Origin: Bugula neritina
Lineage: Eukaryota > Bryozoa > Gymnolaemata > Cheilostomatida > Bugulidae
Length of the DNA stretch: 64,000 bases
Direction of reading: 5' to 3'
Assembly: GCA_964035545.1 (NCBI GenBank)
Contig: OZ037770.1
Location: forward strand, 8,443,473-8,507,472
In this document: positions 12,001-25,800 of the stretch, piece by piece
Layout of the letters: every line of letters starts with the position of its first letter
Position numbering within the stretch: position 1 is the stretch's first letter
Program-made: the position numbers and the translations under genes
Notes under the pieces: generated by a model
Databases searched by the model: none
Seen by the model: only the letters and a program-made list of their open reading frames with translations
What the model was told of the DNA's origin: nothing

Positions 12001-14560
12001 ATTATAAATAAATGTACGATTTTGATAATCATATTTTCTATAAAACCTGCACACCTTGAAACAAAATATTGATATGCTCATAATGAAATAGTGTGTCCAA
12101 GCATTTCTATGAAAATGTTATAACAAAGTTGTAAAGCAAAGTGTTTTTCAAGCTTTGTGCTTTATTATTGTAATGCGATGAAAATAGACAACGAAAAGAG
12201 CAAATTTTAATCTAGGTGCATATTATTCTAGCCATAGACCGTAAGGGAATAGACCACAACAATATAAAGTGGCAGCTTTCAATCTATGCATTTTAATACT
12301 AGACCAAATAGAGTGCTGTTGGAAGAATGGAATAACGGCGTTCTACATAATATGGTGGTTATTGTAATATGCTAGTATGACACTGCTTACTTAGCAGCTT
12401 CACTTCTGCTGCTGCCGCTGTCTACCTGTGTGCAGTGTTCGGCACGAGTTCAAATGTACCACTGCTTGTTGCATAGTTACATTATTAAACAAAAACACAT
12501 AGCAACATACACTACGTTGCACTGAACAAAACATTGAAATACCTTTACCATATATAAGGTTTAAGGAGTAAATTCATGCTATCTTACCTTCTTGGATTGA
12601 GCTGGAGTTGGGAGATTAGGACATATTTTTCAGGTTGACTGCAGGTAAAAGCGCAGGTAAAAGATGTAACACTTGAATCAGGGGTTATATACCATGTGAA
12701 TATAGAAAGGTACTGACTATGTTTATGAATAGCGAGGAGTTATGGCTAGTGAAAGAGTTGAGATTCAGTAGCATTATGAATACTTTCTCTATGCAGATAT
12801 TAAATGGATGAATGAATTCATCAATCATCAGTGTGTGCTGGAGGCTGAGTTTGGATAATGCGGCATAAATCATTTCTAGCCAATGATGTGCCACAGACGA
12901 ACTCCTTCATTACAATCTGCATACTATATATTCGAAAGACAATAGGATTCCCGTGTTTGAATATTTAATTGAGGGTCATAACACAAGACAATGCAATCAT
13001 ATAATTAATGTAGTATTACAATATACTAGTAACTTACTATACTATACTAGTAACTTACTTACTATACTATACTAGTAACTTACTATAGCATACTAGTAAC
13101 TTACTATACTACACTAATAACTTGCTATACCATACCAGTAACTCACTATATCATACTAATTACTATACCAAACTAGTTACTTACTATAGCATACTAGTTA
13201 CTTACTATAGCATACTAGTAACTTACTATACTATACTAGTAACTTACTATACCATACTAGTAACTTACTATAGCATACTAGTTACTTACTATAGCATACT
13301 AGTAACTTACTATACTATACTAGTAACTTACTATACTATACTAGTTACTTACTATAGCATACTAGTTACTTACTATACCATACTAGTAACTTACTCTAAC
13401 ATACTAATTACTTACTATAGCATACTAGTTACTTACTATACCATACTAGTAACTTACTATAGCATACTAGTTACTTGCTATGTCATTCTAATTACTTACT
13501 ATAGCATACTAGTTACTTACTATAGCATACTAGTAACTTACTATACCATACTAGTTACTTACTATACTATACTAGTTACTTACTATAGCATACTAGTAAC
13601 TTACTTTACTACAGTAATAACTTACTATACCATACTAATCACTTACTATACCATATTAGTAACTTACTATGGCATATAAATTATAACTCTAGGATTGCCC
13701 TCTCTTAGTGTAGCAGTTATCTTCACGTTTAACCAATAAATGGTAGCTTTCATAAACAATAAAAACTTTCTCTTTAAAGTCTGGTGTAAAGAATCTGTTT
13801 TGAAAAAAACTTTTTCAAAATTATGAGCTTCCAAATACTATGAGCTACATTTAGTAGCAGTGCTAGTAGTCTTGTTAGAGGGAAGGTTTGTGCTTAGCTT
13901 CAATTGACAAAATTTTTTTTCAAAATATCTTATTCCACTAGTTACTCTTAGTTCTGTTAGAATTTAGATCTAGAATTTAGTTTGACTTCAATCTAAAATC
14001 TTGAATTTGCATTTAGGCTCAAAAGGCGATTGCTTCAGTTCAATTAGAATTGCTGCTATTTGAAGACAACCTGTAACTTTGCACCTCAAACTATTGTTAC
14101 CCTCAAGTGGGTATGAGCTTTCACATGTAAAACTTAGCATTGGCTCCCCCCCCCCCACCAGCAGTAAGTATATGCTGAAAAATTCTACCAGTCTGATGGG
14201 CTGATAGTAGGTGACCATTAGTATTCAGACTGCAACTAGGATATTGACTAGGATATTGTACCTGAGACTAAATTCTATTCTAGTAAAGTTGATAGTTGAT
14301 TCTGAATCATGATCAAAGAACGATGTGTAGTTGAAGAGACCACTGTATTTATATACTCATAAAATAAAACAGATAATGTGGTTGTGAGCATAAAAGATAT
14401 AATAGTGAGCTGCTATTGACTAACATTATATCATTAGTGACATTATATTGCTAACATGTATAATTGAATTGCATAGGAAGCAGTAACAATTCATTTACCA
14501 TGTTAAAAGCCATCTAGTATAAATTTTAAAGTAGAAAGTCAAATGAAGACAACCAATCAG
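9008..14560. other. Intergenic region between NUP205 and the PH gene
   Basis: About 5.5 kb of AT-rich sequence with only short random open frames. It must hold the non-coding first exon and promoter of the PH gene, because exon 8947-9007 begins at a splice acceptor, and the 3'UTR of NUP205. It also contains a G-run near 9613, a GTGATG-rich stretch near 9944-10000, the 21-bp minisatellite at 13010-13680 and a C-run near 14147. No gene is seen. Confidence 0.6.
13010..13680. repeat. 21-bp AT-rich minisatellite
   Basis: Roughly 30 copies of a 21-bp unit (core ttactatagcatactagtta), with units differing mainly at one or two positions. Because 21 is a multiple of three it produces a 185-codon open frame of VTYYSIL/VTYYTIL repeats, which is an artefact. 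Confidence 0.95.
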
Positions 14561-17500
14561 CTAGCAGCAATGGAGGTTGATCAGTCTTCGGAGTCGCCTA
14601 CTCAAAGCTCCAATATAACCAAAATGAGTTCTTTTACTGGCATAACACTACAACACAACAAACAGTGAAATATTTACACTATACAAAATGTATACAAAGT
14701 ATAGCATTAGACTAGGTATGATATGTGTGTAGCTCTTAGCATGTGGTGGTATATCACAATATGTAGTGCATAACACAATGCGCCATGTATTACATACAGT
14801 GTATAATACAGTACTACACACACACACCTGTTCAATGGCAGCAAGTTTCTGTAACAGGGGCTCATCAATCACACTGGGAGTTGCCTCCTTTAACGTGTCA
14901 AGTTCCTCTTGAGTAATTCCACTGGAAATGTTAGACTTGGGCTTATCTTGCTCAGTGGAGCTCACATTTAGTGACTTCTCTACAAACAAACCAGAAATGT
15001 AACAAATCACTGGTCTGTAGAAGATAAGCTACATCATATATTATTATATTCGGTAAATGTAAACTCCATTGTGAACACACGTGGCTCCTTCCTTGGTAGC
15101 CAATACATGTTATAGACCTGAGATTCGGTGGTTAAGATGTCAACAGAAGTACTAGAAATGAGCAGGGCATGCCCCATGTGACTCAAACTCTACAGGTTTT
15201 CACGGGAACTTCTTTAGTGAGTTTTTGCTATCTGTGAGAGTATCAACAAGTGTAGAGAGGCAAGAAGAGTGAGAGTGGGACTGAGAGGGAGAGAGTGGGA
15301 GGGGAATTGGGAGGGGAATTGGGAGTGGAAGAGACGAAGAAGAGTGAGAGAGAGAGTGGGAGGGGGACTGAGAGAGAGAGTGGGAGGGGACTGAGAGAGA
15401 GAGTGGGAGGAGAGGTAGAAGGAGAGGGAGATGCAAACAAAAGGGGAAACAAGCAGGAGAATGTTTCGTTTCATTGCAAGCTGGTCATGTAACATAAATA
15501 GTAAATAGTAGGGCTAATAAAGTAAATACTAGAGAAGTAGGCTAGCCTTAGTTCCAACCTGTGAGATGCCTCATAGAGGATACGTTGCTGTGATGTGCCC
15601 TAAACAGACTAGTGTCGCGGTTCTCTGGTATACAGTTGGTGAGATAGAAGTCTAAGTGTCTCCATACGATGTACAGACTATTCTCTAGTATTAAACACAG
15701 CAGCTGTATGATGGACGTCTGACGCTCCAGTCTGTCCCGCACTTCCTGTTTGGTCTCCATAGCAACAGCATCACTGCCGGTTTCACCTCTTCCAGCCTGC
15801 ATTGACATAAAATACATACGATTTTGGTGCAACTCAAAGAATCAAACTCTAGAAGTGGTGGCTAGAAGCACAACTGATGGAGACATATTTGATGTCTGTA
15901 AATATCAAACACTCAATAGTTTAGGTTTCTCATATGTTATATGTTCACCTCTTAGGGTGAGTCTGGTAACATTACCTGCACTGTGGGGTGCACTGGTTAA
16001 ATCAAGGTCAAACTATATGGCAGACAAAAAAAAACTGTCCCAGAATTAAATCTATGCTGTTTGAGATTTGGCTTAAAGAAGACTCCAGACTGACTATATG
16101 CTTTCTATGTGTACTGCGCACACCACACATAGTAACCTTTCAGATATATGGTAGGGGGAAGGGGGGAGGGTAGGGGTAGACCTACCTCACTGCAGTCTGA
16201 CAGGGAATCCAGTCTAGTTTGTAGCTGTTTGTGGTCATCTAGAGCGTCCAGTAACTTGGCAGATGCCTGTTTGATTTGTATGACCATGAGAGAGAGACTA
16301 GGGGGAGCTAGTGAGTTGGATGACCAGTAGTCTGTGTAATATCATAATATAATACAGTACAGTATAATATAATACAGTATAGTATAATATAATACAGTAT
16401 AGTATAATATAACACAGTACAGTATAATATAATGCAGTATAGTATAATATAATACAGTATAGTATAATATAACAGAGTATAGTATAATATAACACAGTAT
16501 AGTATAATATAATACAGTATAGTATAATATAACGCAGTATAGTATAATATAATACATTATAGTATAATATAATACAGTATAGTATAATATAATACATTAT
16601 AGTATAATATAATACAGTATAGTATAATATAACGCAGTATAGTATAATATAACACAGTATAGTATAATATAACACAGTATAGTATAATATAACGCAGTAT
16701 AGTATAGTAATAAGCTCACCACGAGACGTAGACTTGGAGGTGAAGTCTCCTTGATCTAATGCTTCGGAAAGGCTAGGCCCAAACAGCACCCGGCAATACG
16801 AAGGATCGTGAGTGCTGTTGGCTACGACATTGCGACAGTAAGTTGATATGTTGGCAGCTATTTCATGCACGTACACAGTCATCTACAATGTATAGTGAAG
16901 CTGTGAACATACATGTCAGAGAGAACTGCTTATAAGTACTGAGAGCATGGAGTATTGGTCTATTGGTACTTGAAGTATATAATGTATAAATATTCTATAG
17001 TCTGAGTATATATTTCTAGACTAAATACTTGCATTGCGAGTAATAATAACTACTCTAAATTGGGCTTTTATGAATAATCTAAATTAGATAGTATCAGCAT
17101 CTAAAGACACCCAGGAATTACATATCTAAATTTGGTATCACAGCTATCTATAAATAGATGTTGTATTACAGTTATCTATAAATAGATGTTAGTGTTACAG
17201 TAATATATAAATAGATGTTAGTATTACAGTTATCTATAAATAGATGTTAGTATTACAGTAATCTATAAATAGATGTTAGTATTACAGCTATCTATAAATA
17301 GATGTTAGCATTACAGCTATCTATAAATAATTGTTAATATTACAGTCATCTATAAATATATTTCAGTGTTAGAGTTATCCCCACAACACTCACTTGACAT
17401 CTCTCTGACTCATCCAGTGACTCCTGAGCTCCAAACATCTTCATCCAGTCGTCTACTAGAAGGTACTTAGAGATCAAGGAGCCCAGTCTTCTCTGTATAC

Positions 17501-19862
17501 GAGATACTTGACCTCTAAACATCAGTTCTCTCTCCTCTTCACTCTGTGACACTAAATTATGAACAGAAGTTGGGAGTATTTCACACAAACAAGTAGCAAA
17601 CTGGAAACACCATTACATTCTCCTCTCATGTACATACAGTGTGACAATATCCACTAGCAGATACACTAAATAGCACAGAACATATTGGGTTACTTTACTT
17701 TATATAGTACACAGCCGCAAAATAAGACCGAAAATTAAAATTGGTTAAAAGTAATAAAAATGTAACAGGCTGTGGTATATACTTTTATGCAGATACAAAA
17801 TATGTATAGGAAAAAAGGCTGAGAAGGAATCTTGCAACAATATAATACATTTAACTAACATATTGGTAATACAAATGTTGACAGTAACAAACTACCTTGA
17901 AATCTATTTTGTTTAAAATTTAAACTATGGCTATAAAATAAAAATATTGATACATTTTGTGTGTAATTTGAAAGATTAAAAGCTGTACTATTAGTAAAAT
18001 ATAAAACACACTTTAGAAAATTATATGGCTTACAGCTTACTAACCGTGACGAAAAAATCATAACGAAAACCTCCGATTTGTTCTCTAAAAATTCAACTGA
18101 AAGAGTGGAAAATGTAGCAAATTTAAAAGATATTGATTGAAAAGTTTCATTTGTTAACAAATTATTAATTTTAGACAAAAAGAAACATTTAGACCAGCAG
18201 CTATAATTCTATAAACTATACAAAATCCAGTAAAGTAAGGTGACGAGAGAGATATTCACAGGAAGTTGTCACAAGCAAGTGACTCACCGGCAGTGAAAGA
18301 TGCGGCTCGACAGAGAACAGCTGTAAGGAGAGACAACTCCTCGAGTGAGTCACACGTCTCCAGAGTCTGACCCCTGAGAGAGCTGTGGAACACGTCGCCG
18401 TGAGCTACTATGAACTTCATCACCTGTAGGAGACAACCAGACTTGGTTTACCTGTGTCTCACTTGGTAACAGGTGATGTACACTTGGGAAACCTTCTTCA
18501 GTATAGAAACTGATAGAATGAAATAATTAGCATATTGATGCAAATCAATTAAATAAAAATGTATTTGTAACTAAGAAACACTTACATTTAGCAGTCGGTT
18601 TGAAATAATTTCAATAAAAATGAATTTTTACAACTAGCTAATCGAAATATTTTAAAATTTAAGAAGCAAAATTACTTGCTTGTTTTTGACCAAATGAAAA
18701 AAATTGCTATATATTTATTCCTATAAATAAAAGTTCCAAATATGCACGATGGCTAAGCTGCAATAACCTCAACATCTTTAAAACCCAGACTAGAGGACCC
18801 TGAATCATAGGCTAAGAATAATCCCACATGTTGCACAGATGTTAGATGTTAGGTATCCTATAACTTACCTATATATACCTGTATATATACCTCACCTGGA
18901 CAGTATATACTGTATATATAACTTACCTGGACAGTATATACTGGATATATAACTCACCTGGTCAGTATATACTGTATATATAACTCACCTGGTCAGTATA
19001 TACTGTATATATAACTCACCTGGTCAGTATATACTGTATATATAACTCACCTGGTCAGTATATACTGTATATATAACTTACCTGGTCTCAGTATATACTG
19101 TATATATAACTCACCTGGTCAGTATATACTGTATATATAACTTACCTGGTCAGTATATACTGTATATATAACTCAACTGGTCAGTATATACTGTATATAT
19201 AGCTCAACTGGTCAGTATATACTGTATATATAGCTTACCTGGTCAGTATATACTGTATATATCACTCAACTGGTCAGTATATACTGTATATATAACTTAC
19301 CTGGACAGTATATACTGTATATATAGCTTACCTGGTCAGTATATACTGTATATATCACTCAACTGGTCAGTATATACTGTATATATAACTTACCTGGTCG
19401 GCTGCATTCTCGTTCTCTGTGCCCAGAGAGATGAGGACAGTCTGACAGAGTTTGAGGCAGGGGAGGAGGATCTGACGATACCGAGAGCTGACGGAGGGGT
19501 TGAACCCCTCACAATCCATGGAGTCGGCAGCGGAGAGTCTGTATTAGATATGTATAAGTATGTCCTCAGAATGAATAGTGAGCAGTGGGTATATACAGTG
19601 GTATGAGAGTGGTAGCAGTAGTAGTAGTAGTAGTAGTACTAGTAGTAATAGTAGATACTTGCCCATGACTGAGGTTGGGTTTAGCATCGTAGACTGAGCA
19701 CTCAGCTAGCCGCATCATCAGCCCAGAGTTGAGGAGGGCGGAGGCCCCCTGAGCCGTCATAGCCAGCCGACTGAGCAGGGACATGGTGCTCTCATAGATG
19801 TACAGGTGACGGAGGGGCTGGGCAGGGTCCAGACTCTGTACCAGAATGTTATCTGACTGAAC
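14561..19862 (-). CDS. NUP205: NUP205 exons 31-39 (residues 1493-1966)
   Basis: Exons: 19663-19862, 19394-19538, 18288-18423, 17394-17551, 16720-16882, 16186-16331, 15559-15796, 14828-14979, 14561-14647. Family peptides are YESTMSLLSRLAMTAQGASA (exon 31), SSRYRQILLPCLKLCQTVL (exon 32), IQRRLGSLISKYLL (exon 34), LFGPSLSEALDQGDF (exon 35), SLYIVWRHLDFYLTNCIP (exon 37) and YASKRTHFGYIGALSRRLRR (exon 39). The intron after exon 31 begins with GC (GG|GCAAGT), the only donor that keeps phase 2. I see no AATAAA signal close downstream. Confidence 0.92.
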
Positions 19863-22800
19863 CTGGAACACATAATACAGTATACTTACATATAACACAC
19901 TGTGATTACATATAACACACAGTATACTTACATATAACACGGTATACTTACATATAACACACTGTACTTACATATAATACTTACCAAGGATTCAAGTAAG
20001 TGTCTGATGTAGCCATGGGAAGACATAAACCTGAGCACATGACAAGATGGAGGGTCCAAAGCTGAGAGACTGTCCAAACATGACAGAGCCAGCATCTGTA
20101 TGTGGATTATATAAATAATATAGTAATACACTACACAGTAACACACTATACAGTAATACATTATACAGTAATACACTATGCAGTAATAGAATATACAGTA
20201 ATAGAATATACAGTAATACACTATACAGTAATACACTATACAGTAATAGAATATACAGTAATAGAATATACAGTAATACACTATACAGTAATACACTATA
20301 CAGTAATACACTATACAGTAATGCACTATACAGTAATACACTATACAGTAATACACTATACAGTAATATACTATACAGTAATACACTATACAGTAATATA
20401 CTATACAGTAATACACTATACAGTAATACACTATACAGTAATATACTATACAGTAATATACTATACAGTAATACACTATACAGTAATACCGAATACGTTG
20501 TGTTATACTCACGCGGCTCACATTCAGCCCATCACAAGCATCTCTACATATTACTTCCAAGATGGCGTCACCAAATCCATATATTATATGCAAAGCTTCC
20601 TTGGCCAGCTTCTCTGTGGCTGATTGTTTACCTTCTAATACACCGAATACTCCACGACTAGCGACTAAAGTCAAAGAGAGAGCATTATTACTTATAAGTA
20701 ACAAGAATGGACCATGATAAGATAGGTTACGCAGTGGACAGTACCACACCTTGGGGGAGGGGGGGGGGCAGCACTACTCTACATGTGTGCTACAACAATG
20801 CATCTCGCAGCTTAAGCTTCTAAATAGTGAGAGCCTGAGAGATACTAGAGACTATAGAGAGACACTACAAGACTTACGGGGATTGGTATCCTTTGAACGT
20901 TCACTCTCGCACATCTGAAGGTAATAAAGAAGAGCTCCGTACAGATTAGCACGTGCTCGCTGTAAGGATCCACCTAAAGATGTACAAATAACTTTACCCA
21001 CTATTATGGTAACTCAATGCTATTGTTGTTATCGCTTATATTATGCTGCATATTTCTTCATTAGTTGTTTTGCTTTTACCAGTTCAGAGTTTAATGAAAA
21101 ATAATAATGAATATTCTAAAAAAATTGCTATTAACAAATGACTACTACTTATACTACTACATACACTGCTACTTTTGCTGCCATTACTACCAATAGCAGT
21201 ATGTAAATACTATTATCACTACTAGTGGCAATATATGAATATCATTACTAGTATATGACTAATAGTAACAGTATATGACTACTAGTATATGACTAATAGT
21301 AACAGCATATGACTACTAGTATATGACTAATAGTAACAGCATATGACTACTAGTAGCAGTATATGATAATCACTACTATAAAATGACTAATAGCATAAAA
21401 TATATGACTACTACTATCACTAATAGTGCATGACTACTAGTACAAAGTATATCACAGGTCACTTACTGCTGGTCACTATGAGATTGAGAATGCCTTTGAG
21501 TATAACCTGCAGACCGTTGTCAATATTTGTGTCCCTTAAACCATCCTTGAATATACTTTGCCTGAGGTTAGCCATGAGGGACAGAATCACACCACAGGCA
21601 GGGCTGATGAGGTCATCTAGGCAGCCATCTTGGAGGCACTGAGATTACATAATACACATTATCATGACATAGAATATACATTACCATGACATAGAATATA
21701 CATTACCATGACATAGAATATACACTACCATGATATAAATATACATTAACATGATATAGAATATACACTACCATGATATAGAATATACACTACCATGATA
21801 TAAAATATACATTATCATGATATAGAATATACATTATTATGATATAGAATATGCAATGCCATGATATAGCATATACATTATCATGATATAGATTATAGAA
21901 TATACATTACCATGATATATAGAATATACGTTACCATGATATATAGAATATAACACTACCACAAGACTGTCACTTACCTTTCTAATAAGAGCGTTCAGTA
22001 TGTTGACAATGATGTCAGGTCTCTTGTCTCCCAGACACTCAGCAGGACATCCAGAGAGGAGCACTTCAGTCACCTGTCTCCACGAGTCAAACGCCTGCAG
22101 TCTTACATTCACAGCCTCTCTCACAGTGTTCCACTCAACGGCATACGCCAGTATCTGCTTTATCTCCTGAGTATGAGAGAGAACAAATGTACTTTATTCA
22201 ATACCTGCTGGCACCTGCTAGTGTGAAGGCAAGTGTCAGGTGTCTAAACTGCAGGGTGTGACACTTAGCAGAGATGCAGTACATCATAGCTCACCTAGAG
22301 TCAGCCAAGCAGAACCTATCAGCATGATTAGCTATTATTTTGTATTTATATACAAAAGCAACCAAGTATGGCATACACAGAAATAGTAGAAAAACACTTC
22401 TATGCTACACTGGAGCAGCCTGGGGAAACACAGCGCAGATTCATTACATGGTACCCAGTCTGATGGAGTGATACACAGAGCAGGAAGTGATGTAATAAAC
22501 ACGCCCCACATAGCTTGAGTAACTTACAGCTAGCAGGACATCCCTGTGTGCGAGAGGTCCCATACTATTACCCTGCTGTGCCAAGTTGATTTCTTGTACC
22601 AGGAGCTGGTGAACCTGGGGTATGTTGATGGAGACGAGACCAGACTCTGGTGCCTGTTCCTCACACGATGACAGCACCTGTAACAAACACTAGCACCTGT
22701 AACACCTGAGAGCACCTGTAACACCCGACAGCACCAGTGACACCTGACAGCACCTGTGACACAAGGCAGTATCTGTGACAAAAGGCAGCACCTGTACCAC

Positions 22801-25800
22801 ACAGTAGCATGCTGTCAGTGTCTACCAAATAAAACATACTTGGGGAAACACCAGGACACCGGGACCATATGGAGATGAGCTCAACAAAATACAAATCAAA
22901 GTACTGCTGTCTGGACAATGTTTAGTCTGTAAGTTGCCCATAGCCAGAACATGAGTTGGTAAAATACTGGCCAGTAAAGCCGCGTCATAGGTGTTGGAAT
23001 TATCTACTCTCAGTACTGTATTACTAATGTATTAATGTGCCTACAAGATGGTTACTATTTGTGAGTGTGAGACATGCACACTGTATGCTATAGAGCGTCT
23101 AACAGTTTTCCAAGTGAAACACAGTGTATTGAATGCATGCGACAAAGACAAACAGATAGACAGAGCCTACCTGCATGACCGAGGTGGTGTTGAAGTGCTC
23201 CAGCATGATGTCACCTAACCCGATATCGTGAAACGAGACGAGGTCTAGAAATTGGAGTAATCTGCTCTTCATACTCGAGTGAAACAACTCTACAAACCAA
23301 TAGACATTAGTATTAGACTCCTCACTGGTATGAATAAACACTTGGCAGCACTGACACATCTTAGGATGCTGACACAAAATCCCAACATATTACTAGAATA
23401 TATGATGTGAGAAGGACATACCGAGAGAATGGTACTGCGAGGTGTGACTGAGTACCGTACGACTTAGGTCAGCACCGCCGCTGCCACCACCTGCAGAAGA
23501 AAGGAACATGACATTAGTTACTGTTAAAACATGATGATATACTTTATAAATAAAGTATTATGAATATCCCACCTTCAGTATATGTAGAGTATATAATAAC
23601 CCACCTTCAGTATATGTAGAGTATATAATAACCCACCTTCAGTGTATGTAGAGTATATAATATCTCACCTTCAGTGTATGTAGAGTATATAATATCTCAC
23701 CTTCAGTGTATGTAGAGTATATAATAACCCACCTTCAGTGTATGTAGAGTATATAATATCTCACCTTCAGTGTATGTAGAGTATATAATAACCCACCTTC
23801 AGTGTATGTAGAGTATATAATATCTCACCTTCAGTGTATGTAGAGTATATAATATCTCACCTTCAGTGTATGTAGAGTATATGATATCTCACCTTCAGTG
23901 TATGTAGAGTATACAATATCCCACCTTCAGTATATATAGAGTATATAATATCTCACCTTCAGTGTATGTAGAGTATATAATATCTCACCTTCAGTGCATG
24001 TAGAGTATATAATATCCCACCTTCAGTGTATGTAGAGTATATAATACACCCACCTTCAGTATATGTAGAGTATATAATAACCCACCTTCAGTGTATGTAG
24101 AGTATATAATATCTCACCTTCAGTGTATGTAGAGTATATAATATCTCACCTTCAGTGTATGTAGAGTATATGATATCTCACCTTCAGTGTATGTAGAGTA
24201 TACAATATCCCACCTTCAGTATATGTAGAGTATATAATAACCCACCTTTAGTGTATGTAAAGTATATAATATCTCACCTTCATTGTATGTAGAGTATATA
24301 ATATCCCACCTTCAGTGTATGTAGAGTATATAATATCCCACCTTCAGTGTATGTAGAGTATATAATATCCCACCTTCATTGTAGAGTATATATTAACCCA
24401 CCTTCAGTGTATGTAGAGTATATAATAAACCCACCTTCAGTGTATGTAGAGTATATAATAAACCCACCTTCAGTGTATGTAGAGTATATAATAAACCCAC
24501 CTTCAGTGTATGTAGAGTTGTAGTCAAGGAGACAGTTGATTAGTGACTGAGTGTGTGACCTCTGCTTGTTGATAGACGTTAGCCTCAGCTCTATTGCCAG
24601 TGTCTTCATGAACCAAGTCTGCTGCTTGATAATCACAGAGAGCTCCTCTTCAGTAGCTAAAGAGTACAGGAACACAGACTATAGAGTACAGCAGTAAACA
24701 CACAACAACTACCATGCTGCTGATGATATAGTCAGCTCTAGGACTGAAGCATGCAGACATATTACCATCAACTAGCAGATGTCTTACCATCAACTAGCAC
24801 ACGTATTACCAATAACTAGCAGACGTATTACCATCAACTAGCAGAAGTATTACCATCAACTAGCAGACAGATTACCATCAACTAGCAGACGTATTACCAT
24901 CAACTAGCAGATGTCTGTTAACTCTACATGTCAAATGTGTGAGCAAGTAGCTAATGTTAACACTTATTAGGGTAAATACCATAGAGCTAAACTCACTATA
25001 ATAGAAGACAATGCCTGCAGTAAATACACAGTAAATACAAAAACAGTATCCAATGTACACTCACCTTCATTGTGGGAGAATTTAAGTTTACTAAGTGTTT
25101 TAATGAAGAAGTCCTGTGTGTTGCGGAGGTAGCGCATGGTGGGAGATGAGGTGTCTGGGTTGGAGCAGAGCGTGTAGATGAGGTGATAGGCTAGTTCTAG
25201 CAGAGCTGGAGGGGTGTGGTCACACTCCAACAATGAGAGGACGGCATGGAGGCAGGTCCTGTACACACCTGTTTGACCTACATGTGAAAGGTTGACCTAA
25301 ATTGAACAGCTTGACCTACACCAGACTGTTGGACATACATAGAACAGTTTGACCTACATAGAATAGTTTGAGTTTTATAGGAGAGTTTGACCTAAATAGA
25401 ATAGTTTGACTTACATAAGACTGCTTGACCTACATAGAGCTGTAAATGAGATGAATAGTCAAAAACTAAGCAGACTTATGACTACTGAATCTAAACACAT
25501 TCCTCCCCAATGCAGCCCCTGACTACATAAATACGCCACAGAATGTATTTAGATCTCAAAGCTAATCTATGTGAAACAAGTTCTGAAAAGTTAAAATTTC
25601 TACAAAGTAGCGAACAGACCAGGCATCTGGAGGTCAGTCTGAAAGAGAGGCTTGTGCACGTTGAAGCCGAGAAGGAAGTGAGATATGTTGGTGGATGGTA
25701 GATTGACCGTGTCCAGCAAGAACTTGATACTCGCGCTGGCCATTTCACATCTAAAACACGCAGGGAACAGAAAGGTGTGAAATAGCACGCTAGGTTTTAA

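Noticed and set aside
13122-13679. 185-codon frame of VTYYSIL/VTYYTIL repeats
   Set aside because: Artefact of a 21-bp AT-rich minisatellite; no splice sites, no conserved flank and no domain.
16298-16882. 194-codon minus-strand frame
   Set aside because: Only the first part is NUP205 exon 35; the remainder is the 20-bp intronic repeat read through the donor.
19928-20749. 273-codon minus-strand frame
   Set aside because: Joins NUP205 exons 29 and 30 through the 15-bp repeat of intron 29. The donor at 20512 and acceptor at 20096 remove the repeat.
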